Shown here in pieces: positions 1-6,873 of a stretch of 8,003 nt of DNA. The stretch lies in assembly GCA_012511425.1 (NCBI GenBank), contig JAAZGC010000347.1:1-8003 (forward strand). Direction: 5' to 3'. The notes below the pieces were generated by a model that did no database searches, was not told the DNA's origin, and saw only the letters and a list, made by a program, of their open reading frames with translations. This stretch comes from Clostridiales bacterium (lineage in GTDB: Bacteria > Bacillota > Clostridia > Oscillospirales > CAG-272). Position 1 is the stretch's first letter. Each line of letters opens with the position of its first letter. The translations under genes were made by a program, and so were the position numbers.

Positions 1-93
1 CATAGGAAAGTATTTGGCTATCTTTTCCCACTGAGTGTCCGTTAAGTCACTTGGATAGTTTGTTGCTTTGTATTCTATATTTTTCATGTTCAT
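1..93 (-). CDS. IS5-type transposase, N-terminal fragment (cut by window edge)
   Basis: The minus strand is open from an ATG at 93 to the window edge, giving 31 residues. They include Y-P-S-D-L-T-D-T-Q-W-E-K-I-A (residues 13-26). The pattern YPSDLTDxQWxxI is the hallmark N-terminus of IS5-family transposases (the DUF4096-type helical domain that precedes the DDE catalytic domain). The catalytic part lies outside the window, so it cannot be said whether the gene is intact. A second in-frame ATG at 87 gives an alternative start, and neither has a clear Shine-Dalgarno sequence. The gene points away from the rest of the window and is unlikely to be functionally linked to it. The family call rests only on the short N-terminal motif, but that motif is distinctive. 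Confidence 0.85.
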   Translation of the reverse strand, partial: MNMKNIEYKATNYPSDLTDTQWEKIAKYFPM

Positions 94-137
94 ATTATAT
101 CATATTTCGCTTATGAGAACAAGTTCTTAAACTTGTC
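1..137 (-). mobile_element. IS5-family insertion sequence, one end (partial; boundary approximate)
   Basis: The transposase start at 93 implies that the terminal inverted repeat lies shortly beyond it. Just outside the gene, 119-136 form a dyad: ACAAGTT (119-125), CTTA, AACTTGT (130-136). Reading inward on the minus strand from 137 gives GACAAGTTTAAGAACTTG. A GA-start is common for IS5-family ends, so 137 is proposed as the tip. The other end is outside the window, so neither the inverted repeat nor a target duplication can be confirmed. Confidence 0.45.
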
Positions 138-497
138 AACAGATTTCATTTAATTCGGAACAAAACAAAAATTCAATTGACGGTTTGGGAATTAAATTGA
201 CATAATAATACCCTCCACCGGAAATATAACGACCGGCGGTGGAAATTCAGATTGTTTCAGCCTGCGAATGAATTAAGCTTTTCCGTAATGGCCATATCGG
301 CGAATTTTTTTCAATGTATTAATCAAACCGGTGAATATTATATTTCAAATTTCTTAAAACAAAAACCGTATAATCTTTTAAACATAAAGACTGTTATAAA
401 TATAACTTCGTATTGTTGCGGGTTTGTTTCTATCTGGTTAATTTTTCGATGTTTTATTTATTATTTGATATAATATACTGTATATGAAAGATTGTTT

Positions 498-527
498 TTG
501 TTTTAACTTATTTTCAAATGATATAAT
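498..527 (+). promoter_or_regulatory. Probable promoter of the stalk/Ig-like protein gene
   Basis: TGATATAAT at 519-527 is an extended -10 with a perfect TATAAT (522-527). TTGTTT at 498-503 lies 18 bp upstream as a moderate -35. Transcription would start near 534, leaving a leader of about 65 nt. A second TGATATAAT stands at 466-474, without a good -35, and could be an additional start. Confidence 0.5.
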
Positions 528-584
528 AATCAGCGAACAAAAATCAAATCGCAGCATAAAACACGACACTCTGAAAAGCAAAAG

Positions 585-590
585 AAAGGA
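585..590 (+). promoter_or_regulatory. Ribosome binding site for the gene at 601
   Basis: AAAGGA lies 10 nt before the ATG at 601 and supports that start codon, which is followed directly by a typical signal peptide. Confidence 0.6.
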
Positions 591-600
591 TTAAAGCAGC

Positions 601-1782
601 ATGAAACCAGTTAAACAATTCGCCGCTCTTGTTCTTGCCCTGATAATGCTCGCAGGTTTGCCGCAGGTTATATTTGCGGCGCCGAAGGTCGGCGATGTGG
701 TCGACTATGTCCTTCACACCGACATTGTCACCTACATCAACGGACTGCCGATACGTTCCTACAACATTAAGGGATATACCGCCGTTATAGTTGAGGAACT
801 TGCAGATTACGGCTTTTATGTCGTATGGTACGGTAACGAAAGAAAGCTTACCGTGATACGGCTCGACAGCATTCCTGTCGTCGGCGGTTACACGCCGGAA
901 AAGAATACGCAGCCGATAGGCTCGAAAGCGATGCCGGTGTATTTCACCGATATCGTTACCTATCTTGACGGCGAAAAAGTGGACAGCTACAACGTCGGCG
1001 GGAGAACGATTATTTACGTTGACGACCTAGCGAAATTCTACGCGAAAGATTACGTCTGGGACCCGAACGCGCGGACGCTCAGCCTGACTCTGAAAGGAGC
1101 CGCTCCGACGGATTCGTATTCGGGAGACGATACCGGTACCGGGACCGAGCCATCAGGCGGACCGGTTATTGAAAAGCAGCCGGAAAGCTGCAGCGTTAAA
1201 GAAGGCGAATATGCCTCCTTTGAAGTAAAAGCATCCGGAGACGGCCTTACGTATCAATGGCAGCGGGAAGAAGCAGACTCCGAATCAACGGCCTGGAATT
1301 GGGTTGATCTTTCGGACGGGGGAGGGATTTCCGGCGCTAAAACGTCAAAGCTCTCCGTATTGGCGGATCTCGACGCCATTTATGCCGGCAGCTATAGTAC
1401 AAGATTGAAAGTCAAAGCGAACGGCGAGCTGCACTGGATAGACATAAAAGATTATGTCGTTGGCGAAGGACTGACTTTTGAATGGGAAGGACGCAGGCAA
1501 TTAGTACCCGAAAACCTTTATATCGTCGAAACCGAGTATCGCGTCGACAGGCATGAGAAGGGCTTTGAGGATCAGATAATAAGGACGGAAGTCAACGGCT
1601 CCAAATTGGGAATCAGCACTACCGCATTGCGCGGACGAATCAAAAAGAAGAATCCGGGACCGCTGGAGGGATATTTTCTTTTTTACAGCCTTGATTTATA
1701 CACGGAATTATATTGCCATGTTACCGACAGATACGGCGAGAAGCTTACGTTTACAGTTTATATAGAATATCTTGAGCCATAA
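601..1782 (+). CDS. Secreted protein with two stalk-type repeats and Ig-like region
   Basis: Residues 1-26 are a signal peptide (K2/K5, hydrophobic core, cleavage likely at IFA|AP), with no lipobox, so the protein is probably secreted or wall-associated. Residues 39-86 and 115-164 are two copies of one domain, each with DIVTY (41-45 and 117-121), a following SYN(I/V) motif, an acidic residue pair in a short helix, and a V-V-W or Y-V-W strand. This fits the copper-amine-oxidase N-terminal-like 'stalk' domain common in Firmicutes surface proteins; it carries no enzyme activity. A Gly/Thr/Ser/Pro linker (166-188) follows. From 189 the pattern P-V-I-x-x-Q-P-x-S, then G-E-Y-A-S-F and L-T-Y-Q-W-Q (216-221), marks an Ig-like domain. 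A second degenerate one runs from about 288 (L-T-F-E-W) to the end (L-Y-C-H-V-T-D, 370-376). Binding target unknown. It stands alone, with its own promoter and terminator. Confidence 0.85.
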   Translation: MKPVKQFAALVLALIMLAGLPQVIFAAPKVGDVVDYVLHTDIVTYINGLPIRSYNIKGYTAVIVEELADYGFYVVWYGNERKLTVIRLDSIPVVGGYTPEKNTQPIGSKAMPVYFTDIVTYLDGEKVDSYNVGGRTIIYVDDLAKFYAKDYVWDPNARTLSLTLKGAAPTDSYSGDDTGTGTEPSGGPVIEKQPESCSVKEGEYASFEVKASGDGLTYQWQREEADSESTAWNWVDLSDGGGISGAKTSKLSVLADLDAIYAGSYSTRLKVKANGELHWIDIKDYVVGEGLTFEWEGRRQLVPENLYIVETEYRVDRHEKGFEDQIIRTEVNGSKLGISTTALRGRIKKKNPGPLEGYFLFYSLDLYTELYCHVTDRYGEKLTFTVYIEYLEP

Positions 1783-1828
1783 CCAATAAAGACAAACCGA
1801 CCCGGCAAACTCTCATAACGACCGAAAG

Positions 1829-1864
1829 CGGCGCCGCGGAAAATTCCGCGGCGCCGTGGTTTTT
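1829..1864 (+). terminator. Rho-independent terminator after the stalk/Ig-like gene
   Basis: CGGCGCCGCGGAA (1829-1841) pairs perfectly with TTCCGCGGCGCCG (1844-1856); in practice this is an 11-bp GC stem with an AAAATT loop. GG and then TTTTT (1860-1864) follow on the plus strand. It lies 47 bp after the stop codon at 1782. The hairpin is also 14 bp beyond the end of the convergent gene on the minus strand, but that side lacks a T-run, so it would end minus-strand transcripts less well. Confidence 0.9.
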
Positions 1865-1877
1865 AATACTGTTGATA

Positions 1878-3338
1878 TCAGAGGTCGAAGCCTTCAAGTA
1901 TCTTTTCGAGGTTCTTTTCCGCCTTTTTTTCAAAAGAGGAAATATACCTTGCGCCGACTGAGGTATAGGAATCATTTTTGAGAGCGCTGTTATAAGCGCT
2001 TATCGATGTGCCTTTCAGACCGTAAGCATATGATATGTCATATGCGCGGCGAGTGATCATATCCAGCATCATGTCGGCTGAATTCTGGTCGCGCGTGCCT
2101 TTTCCGATGACCGCTTTATCGAAATATATATCAAGTACGTTGTCGTAAGTGTCGGCGGCGAGCGACTCGATGATGATGCCGGTGCGGTCGATATCTTCTG
2201 TTGAAACCGGAACTATGACGGCAAAGGGATTCTGAACATAGACATACTGTCTGTCCATTGCATAATCAAATGTCGGGTAGGAGATAACGCCGTAATCGTC
2301 TTCCTGGTCGCGGAGGTTGCGGAAGTCGCCCATCAGTCTCGAATAGAAGAGCGCTCTGCCCTCTTTGAACATCGATCTTGTGGCATCGTCGCGGGCAAGC
2401 GCGGATATCGTCTTGTCGTTGAGCATTTTGTTGATCAGTGTTCCGATAGAAATGAGGCGTTCGGAATCGATGTTGAATTTCATGCTGTATTCGCCGTTTT
2501 CATTGATGATGTCAACGAGCGGCTCGTTCGATGAATAAAGCATCGGAAGGTATTCGAACTCGCGGCCGACAAAGCCGAGGCGGTCGTCTTTTACGGTGAA
2601 CTTGCCGTCGCCGTTCAGGTCTGCCGCAACCGCGGTCATCATCGAATACATCTTGTCCATTGTCCAGTCTTGGTCTTTATAAAGCCGGAACGGGTCTTCG
2701 AGGCTGAAGTCTTGGATAAGATCGCCGCTGAAAAAGATTGTTGCCATCGATTCGTAATGGTCAAAACCGATATCAAGGTAACCGTGGTACATCTTTCCGC
2801 CGATATCAAGGGTCTCCTGTGCGCCGATATCCCAATAGGGCTTTGACATATCGATGCAGCCGAGGTCATTTATCGGCATAAGGTAGCCGCCGGACACAAG
2901 GTCCATGACCTCTTCGCAAAGCACGTAAACGAAATCATAATCGTTAGAACCGGAGACGACGGAATTTTTCAGCTTGCTCGCCGCAGAATCGTTTACACAC
3001 GACAGTTTGATGTTGAATTTCTGCTCGATTCGGCGGTTGCGCTCATATATGGCGTCATCCAGCGCATCGCCGGTTATCTCTTCAAAATCGAGGGCGGAGT
3101 GATACTCGATATTCAGGCCGTTTGTCGCCATATGGAACTCATACCCGCCGTAATCGACGGCTTCTATTTCCGAAGAATAGAGTCTTTCGGTTTCAACGGT
3201 TTCGGCGGTTTCTCCGTCAGCCGCCGTTGTAATGCCGGGAGTTTCGTTTTCACCGGCAGATTTGCCGCAGGCAAACAGCACGCCGGCGAACAAAAGAGCG
3301 GCCGAAATCAGGGAAATAAGTCTGAGGGAAATTTTCAT
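1878..3338 (-). CDS. Extracellular solute-binding lipoprotein of an ABC importer
   Basis: Residues 1-24 are a lipoprotein signal: K2, hydrophobic core, lipobox L-F-A-C with the lipidated cysteine at 24, then a Ser/Thr/Glu/Gly-rich tether to about 55. The rest fits an extracellular family-1 type solute-binding protein: D-Y-D-F-V (133-137) and L-V-S-G-G-Y-L-M-P-I-N-D (147-158) are typical early motifs, and F-K-E-G-R-A-L-F (324-331) is the hinge-side motif of carbohydrate-type binding proteins. Its length, 486 residues, is usual. Residues 240-251 form a canonical EF-hand-like calcium loop (D240, N242, D244, G245, F247, D251), a known insertion in such proteins. The start is supported by AAGG (3347-3350 complement), 8 nt upstream. 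No permease or ATPase gene is adjacent within the window, so the transporter partner and ligand are unknown; a sugar or oligosaccharide is a family-based guess. Confidence 0.88.
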   Translation of the reverse strand: MKISLRLISLISAALLFAGVLFACGKSAGENETPGITTAADGETAETVETERLYSSEIEAVDYGGYEFHMATNGLNIEYHSALDFEEITGDALDDAIYERNRRIEQKFNIKLSCVNDSAASKLKNSVVSGSNDYDFVYVLCEEVMDLVSGGYLMPINDLGCIDMSKPYWDIGAQETLDIGGKMYHGYLDIGFDHYESMATIFFSGDLIQDFSLEDPFRLYKDQDWTMDKMYSMMTAVAADLNGDGKFTVKDDRLGFVGREFEYLPMLYSSNEPLVDIINENGEYSMKFNIDSERLISIGTLINKMLNDKTISALARDDATRSMFKEGRALFYSRLMGDFRNLRDQEDDYGVISYPTFDYAMDRQYVYVQNPFAVIVPVSTEDIDRTGIIIESLAADTYDNVLDIYFDKAVIGKGTRDQNSADMMLDMITRRAYDISYAYGLKGTSISAYNSALKNDSYTSVGARYISSFEKKAEKNLEKILEGFDL

Positions 3339-3368
3339 ATAAAATACCTTATTGATATAGCATTGTCT

Positions 3369-3407
3369 AAAAAATCGGACGGCCGGGTCATTATTCCCGG
3401 CCGTCCG
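3369..3407 (-). terminator. Strong Rho-independent terminator after the F5/8 type C protein gene
   Basis: On the minus strand CGGACGGCCGGG pairs perfectly with CCCGGCCGTCCG (12 bp; plus-strand arms 3376-3387 and 3396-3407, loop of 8), followed by ATTTTTT (T-run is the A-run at 3369-3374). It is 45 bp beyond the stop of the gene ending at 3453 and only 30 bp before the start codon of the solute-binding protein gene. Confidence 0.93.
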
Positions 3408-3452
3408 GCATTGCAGTCTGTCCGGGTTGCTGCGCGGATTCAGTCTCTTGTC

Positions 3453-4832
3453 TTATCTGCGCTTTTTGATTATAACGGCTGCGCTGAGAGAAGCTGCAAG
3501 CGCTATTACCGCGATGGAAGCGATGTCGCCGGTCTGTGCGGCGGAAGCGGATTTCGCCGGAGCTGCGGCAGCAACAGGAGCTGCGGCAGCGGCGGGGGCA
3601 GCACCGGCGCGGTAGAACTCGACCTCGGCGACGTCGCCGTGACTGGTCTCGTTAAAGTAGCGATAGTATCTGTAGCCGGTGTTATTCTGAAGGTCAGTTA
3701 TAACAGTGTATTCGGTGGTAGAAACAGCCTCAGCGTCGGATGTCCAGAGAGTAGTCCAGTTTTCGCCGTCGTTGGAACCCTGAATCATTGCGCCGAGGAA
3801 TCTTGAAGCCCAACCGTCGCGGGAAAGGATAGCGACCTTCTCAAGGGTGCAGACTTCGCCTGCGTCAACTCCGCAGTAGCCGTCGCCGACTCCGAGCGGA
3901 TCAAAGAAAGTAGCGGCATCGCCGTCAAAAGCGGCAGCTCTTCCGGTATCGGCATTATCGCCCCAGCCGGTCTCATTTCCGATAAGAGCTCCGGATATAA
4001 TGTTTCCGCCAACGCCGGAAGCCGGGTAAGCGCCTGCAGCAGGTGCAGCGGCCGGTTCTTCTTCGATTTCGGAGGGAAGCGGCTCAAATACTTTATAGTC
4101 TGCCACAAACTCGATGTTGTCAACGGTGAACTTTTCTCCGCCCATAAGCATGTCGGAGTAGTCCCAGAAGAGATATACGCCGTGAATGTCGGCCGCATTG
4201 GCAGCGGTTCCTGCGTCATATCCTTCCCAGTTGGCGTTTTCACGGATCCAGAAATCCGCTACCGGGAATGCGAAATAGCCCTTGAATCCGAATACGTCGG
4301 AGTCCTGAGTGTCGCCGAAGCAGCCGTCGCCGCCGTGGAACATCTCGACCCAGTCGGCTGAACCGTCGGCGAGGTAATAGAAAGGCAGGCCATCTGTGTC
4401 GACTTCGTCGGTAGTGAAGAGTGAATAGGAGCTGTCGATCACGCCCCAGTTGGCTTTGCGGAAGCCGACTTCGGTAAGATCCATCCATACGCGGAGGTAA
4501 GCAGAACCGGTATAATCGGTCGCGATGCCGGCCTTCTTTCCGAAGAGATAGAGGCCTACGTTAGTCATTCCGTCTTCGTACACAACAAGCCCCTTGGAGC
4601 CGTTAACGCCCTTGCCGTCCGTGATTTCGGCAAACACCGGATCATCAAGGAGATTGCCGCCGTTCCACTCGCCGATCCAGTAGTCGGCAGCGTCTTCGTC
4701 GGTATAGCAGGGGTTGCCGCCGGCTTTGAAATCTGCCCACGAATCGAAATCGGTGAACAGCGCAGCCGAGGCGGAGAGTGTCAGAGCCGCGACAAGTGCG
4801 ATGGCTATGACGAGGGAAAATGTCTTTTTCAT
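3453..4832 (-). CDS. Secreted, cell-surface-anchored jelly-roll / F5/8 type C (CBM32-like) protein
   Basis: Signal peptide 1-23 (KK at 2-3, hydrophobic core, cleavage at ASA|ALF). Residues about 24-248 look like one beta-rich jelly-roll module of the carbohydrate-binding type: G-F-K-G-Y-F-A-F-P-V-A-D-F (182-194) and F-T-V-D-N-I-E-F-V (235-243), the usual closing strand. After a Glu/Pro/Ala linker, residues about 274-407 match an F5/8 type C (discoidin, CBM32-like) domain: A-F-D-G-D-A-A-T-F-F (301-310), V-D-A-G (322-325), I-Q-G-S-N-D-G-E-N-W (350-359), Y-R-Y-Y-R-Y (387-392) and A-E-V-E-F-Y at its end. An Ala/Pro linker leads to A-A-Q-T-G-D (431-436), a hydrophobic segment and KKRR, which is the layout of a sortase sorting signal although the motif is not LPxTG. 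No catalytic domain is recognised; the likely role is glycan binding at the surface. The start has a strong ribosome binding site. Confidence 0.85.
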   Translation of the reverse strand: MKKTFSLVIAIALVAALTLSASAALFTDFDSWADFKAGGNPCYTDEDAADYWIGEWNGGNLLDDPVFAEITDGKGVNGSKGLVVYEDGMTNVGLYLFGKKAGIATDYTGSAYLRVWMDLTEVGFRKANWGVIDSSYSLFTTDEVDTDGLPFYYLADGSADWVEMFHGGDGCFGDTQDSDVFGFKGYFAFPVADFWIRENANWEGYDAGTAANAADIHGVYLFWDYSDMLMGGEKFTVDNIEFVADYKVFEPLPSEIEEEPAAAPAAGAYPASGVGGNIISGALIGNETGWGDNADTGRAAAFDGDAATFFDPLGVGDGYCGVDAGEVCTLEKVAILSRDGWASRFLGAMIQGSNDGENWTTLWTSDAEAVSTTEYTVITDLQNNTGYRYYRYFNETSHGDVAEVEFYRAGAAPAAAAAPVAAAAPAKSASAAQTGDIASIAVIALAASLSAAVIIKKRR

Positions 4833-4838
4833 GTTTGT

Positions 4839-4844
4839 TCCTCC
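4839..4844 (-). promoter_or_regulatory. Ribosome binding site for the F5/8 type C protein gene
   Basis: GGAGGA on the minus strand, 6 nt before the ATG at 4832. It is the best Shine-Dalgarno sequence in the window and suggests high expression, in contrast with the weak sites of the phosphoesterase and sortase genes. Confidence 0.85.
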
Positions 4845-4889
4845 AAACCTGTAAATTGATTTATTTTATTTTGCATTTGGTTTGCTTTG

Positions 4890-6647
4890 TCAGGTGTTAA
4901 ATTCATAAACGAGGGGATTTTCGCAGGGAATGCCGTAGCAGTCGTATGCGGTAACCGTTGCGGTATAGGTCTTCCCTTCTTTTATTCCTGTAGCGGATAT
5001 CGTTATTGTGGGCGGCATCGGCTCAAAATAGTATTCGGAGAATACCGAATAGCTGAACGAATATCCTTCACTCTTAAGCTCAAGTTTATATGAGTAGACG
5101 CACTCGTCGTCATGCGCCTGTGAGAAGGTGAAGGCGGCGCGGCTGCCGTTGGCGGTGACTTTGCCGGTGATCTCCGCATTTTCATCGAAATACGGCGGCA
5201 CCGAGTCGGTCCAGCGGTCGCGGGTATAAGTAAAGGTATCCGGATCGGACGGAGACGGAATATACCAGATCAGCTGCTCATCCGGCTTGCCTTCGTTTTG
5301 GCGTGTAAAGAAAGTACCTGTAAGGATATTGAACGGTAGAACCCGGACACGGTTGTTTTCGTCGACTTCCATTATATAGAACTGCGCCGCCTGCCCGGCA
5401 TTCGGTGGAACCGTTCCGTAAGACATTCCGGAATTCATTTCAAAATAGGAAAGGGTGCCGGTGCCGAGGGTGGTGTATTTATCCCGGTAAATCGAACGCG
5501 GGTTGTTGACGGGCCCGTGGCTGTGTCCGGAAAAATCGACTATATTCGGATAGTCTTTGAATATGTCGTCGAGCTGGGTAGTGTACCATTCCTCCGAAAC
5601 ATAAACCGTGTCTTTTATATGGTGATGCTGAAAGACAAATATCGGCGCTTCCGGATTATCTGCGATTGCTTTGTCAAGCTCCGCCCTGACCCAGTCGAAT
5701 TTTGACGAATAATCGGAGCCTTCCGGGCTGATCGTTATGAAATGGAAACCGTTTATAACATTATGCTGATCGGCTTCCTGCTCCATCGTCTTTTCGAACA
5801 CCGCCCGAGAGCCGTCGCCGAATTCATGGTTGCCCATCGAGCAGATGAACTGTGTTTCTTCGCGGATTGAGCTGTTCACTGTGTTGCGGAAGCGGGTCAG
5901 CTGCTTTACCGAACCGACATCGGTTACGTCTCCGACAAAAACCGCTGCGTCGACGGGTTTATACTCCTGAGTGTCGGCGTAAGCATAGGAGTATCCGAAC
6001 ATATCCGCAAGCCGTTCTTTTTCGACGGTGTCACTGTCTTTAATATGGGTATCCGACGCGACAATGAATCGCATCATCGGAACAAAGCCGGAATAATCGG
6101 TGCTTACCGTCTCCGGCTTCTCGCCCGTTTTGGAAAAAGCCGTGTTTGATATCAGCTTTTCCCCGCCGCCGATATAATCTCCGGCAAAGGCTTTGGCCGC
6201 CCGCTTTACGGCGGATTCGGTCTTTCCGGCCAGCACGATTGTGTTGTCTTCAAATACCATGATTATGTGATCGCTCTCTCCGAGCGCTTCGACAGCCGAG
6301 GAATAATATGTTTTATCCGATCCTTCCGGACAGACATTTGTCTCTCCGAACAGTATCCGAACGGCGCTAGGATCACCTGCGCCGTACATCATATCTTCGT
6401 CATTTGTGATCTTAACGTCCGCTCCCGGCTGTTCGCCGAGGGCTTTAAGCAGCTCGACCGCCGAGCCTACCAGGGTATCCGAAGCATAATCCGAACGGAT
6501 TATAACAGCAGAGGAAAGATCGATATAGGAAGTCGGCTCCGAAGTCCCGGCAGCCGTCTCCGCCCCGGCATCCTGTGCACCGCAGCCGCATAATATCGCA
6601 ATTATAAGTATTGAAATTAAAGCAAGAAAAGTTTTTTTCAATATCAT
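4890..6647 (-). CDS. Lipoprotein calcineurin-like metallophosphoesterase with extra N- and C-terminal domains
   Basis: Lipoprotein signal with lipobox L-C-G-C (lipidated C22) and a short Ala/Ser/Thr tether. Residues about 44-160 form an alpha/beta domain with I-L-F-G-E-T-N (98-104), H-I-I-M (127-130) and I-V-L-A-G-K-T (137-143) followed by a helix; this resembles the non-catalytic domain found at the N-terminus of DUF4838/GH67-type proteins (inference). The catalytic domain carries all the metal-binding motifs of the calcineurin-like family: D199-T-H201, G239-D240-x-x-D243, G272-N273-H274-E275, H341-H343, and G374-H375-S-H377. It should therefore be an active, two-metal phosphoester hydrolase outside the membrane. 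Residues about 490-585 look like a C-terminal beta-sandwich. Substrate unknown (phosphomonoester, phosphodiester, nucleotide or lipid headgroup). Its own ribosome binding site is weak. It is followed after 57 bp by the F5/8 gene with no terminator between, so co-transcription is likely. Confidence 0.88.
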   Translation of the reverse strand: MILKKTFLALISILIIAILCGCGAQDAGAETAAGTSEPTSYIDLSSAVIIRSDYASDTLVGSAVELLKALGEQPGADVKITNDEDMMYGAGDPSAVRILFGETNVCPEGSDKTYYSSAVEALGESDHIIMVFEDNTIVLAGKTESAVKRAAKAFAGDYIGGGEKLISNTAFSKTGEKPETVSTDYSGFVPMMRFIVASDTHIKDSDTVEKERLADMFGYSYAYADTQEYKPVDAAVFVGDVTDVGSVKQLTRFRNTVNSSIREETQFICSMGNHEFGDGSRAVFEKTMEQEADQHNVINGFHFITISPEGSDYSSKFDWVRAELDKAIADNPEAPIFVFQHHHIKDTVYVSEEWYTTQLDDIFKDYPNIVDFSGHSHGPVNNPRSIYRDKYTTLGTGTLSYFEMNSGMSYGTVPPNAGQAAQFYIMEVDENNRVRVLPFNILTGTFFTRQNEGKPDEQLIWYIPSPSDPDTFTYTRDRWTDSVPPYFDENAEITGKVTANGSRAAFTFSQAHDDECVYSYKLELKSEGYSFSYSVFSEYYFEPMPPTITISATGIKEGKTYTATVTAYDCYGIPCENPLVYEFNT

Positions 6648-6684
6648 AATAATAAACCGTTCAATAATGTTTCAACACGGTAAT

Positions 6685-6722
6685 ATTATAATACCATGTA
6701 ATCAAATATTGTCAACAGATTT
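6685..6722 (-). promoter_or_regulatory. Probable promoter of the phosphoesterase gene (proximal unit)
   Basis: On the minus strand, TTGACA (6715-6710) is a perfect -35. It is followed after 16 bp by TATTAT (6693-6688), preceded by TGG, which makes an extended -10; a TATAAT at 6690-6685 overlaps it at 19 bp. AAATCTG precedes the -35. Transcription would start near 6681, giving a leader of about 33 nt. Confidence 0.7.
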
Positions 6723-6731
6723 TCGGCGATA

Positions 6732-6761
6732 TTTTAAAATATTTTTACATTAATTTTACCA
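6732..6761 (-). promoter_or_regulatory. Tandem 11-bp direct repeats, Pho-box-like operator (proximal)
   Basis: Plus-strand units TTTTAAAA (6732), TTTTACAT (6743) and TTTTACCA (6754) start exactly 11 bp apart. The last two contain TTTACA-N5-TTTACC, close to the Bacillus PhoP repeat TT(A/T/C)ACA-N5. They lie about 27 bp upstream of the -35 of the phosphoesterase promoter. Such 11-bp direct repeats are typical of OmpR/PhoB-family response regulators; the particular regulator is inferred. Confidence 0.4.
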
Positions 6762-6873
6762 GAACAAAGATATCTCTGTACGGTATTGCTGTAAATTTCC
6801 GAATTCCGACAGCGGTTATCGGTTCGTATTTTGAACGGCGAATGTTATGGCATTGCCTCAAAACCGCATTACA

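Larger units (their letters stand above)
94..600. other. AT-rich non-coding region with promoter-like sites
   Basis: There is no credible gene here; the longest open stretch (252-473, plus) starts at TTG, lacks a ribosome binding site and is compositionally AT-driven. Contents seen: the probable IS end (to about 137); TTGACG (177-182) and CATAAT (201-206) 18 bp apart, a possible plus-strand promoter; an imperfect hairpin TCCACCG (214-220) / CGGTGGA (237-243) with a 16-nt loop and no T-run; and two TATAAT sites at 469-474 and 522-527 ahead of the gene at 601. Confidence 0.6.

Noticed and set aside
214..243. TCCACCG/CGGTGGA hairpin as a terminator or riboswitch
   Set aside because: Only 7 bp with a 16-nt loop and no T-run on either strand; no riboswitch consensus recognised.
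252..473. Open reading frame of 73 codons on the plus strand
   Set aside because: TTG start, no ribosome binding site, AT-rich composition-driven residues and no recognisable motif; probably chance in non-coding DNA.
3099..3806. 235-codon plus-strand frame across two minus-strand genes
   Set aside because: It overlaps the start of the solute-binding gene, a strong terminator and the end of the F5/8 gene; its Gly/Ser/Ala-rich sequence is the antisense of real coding DNA.
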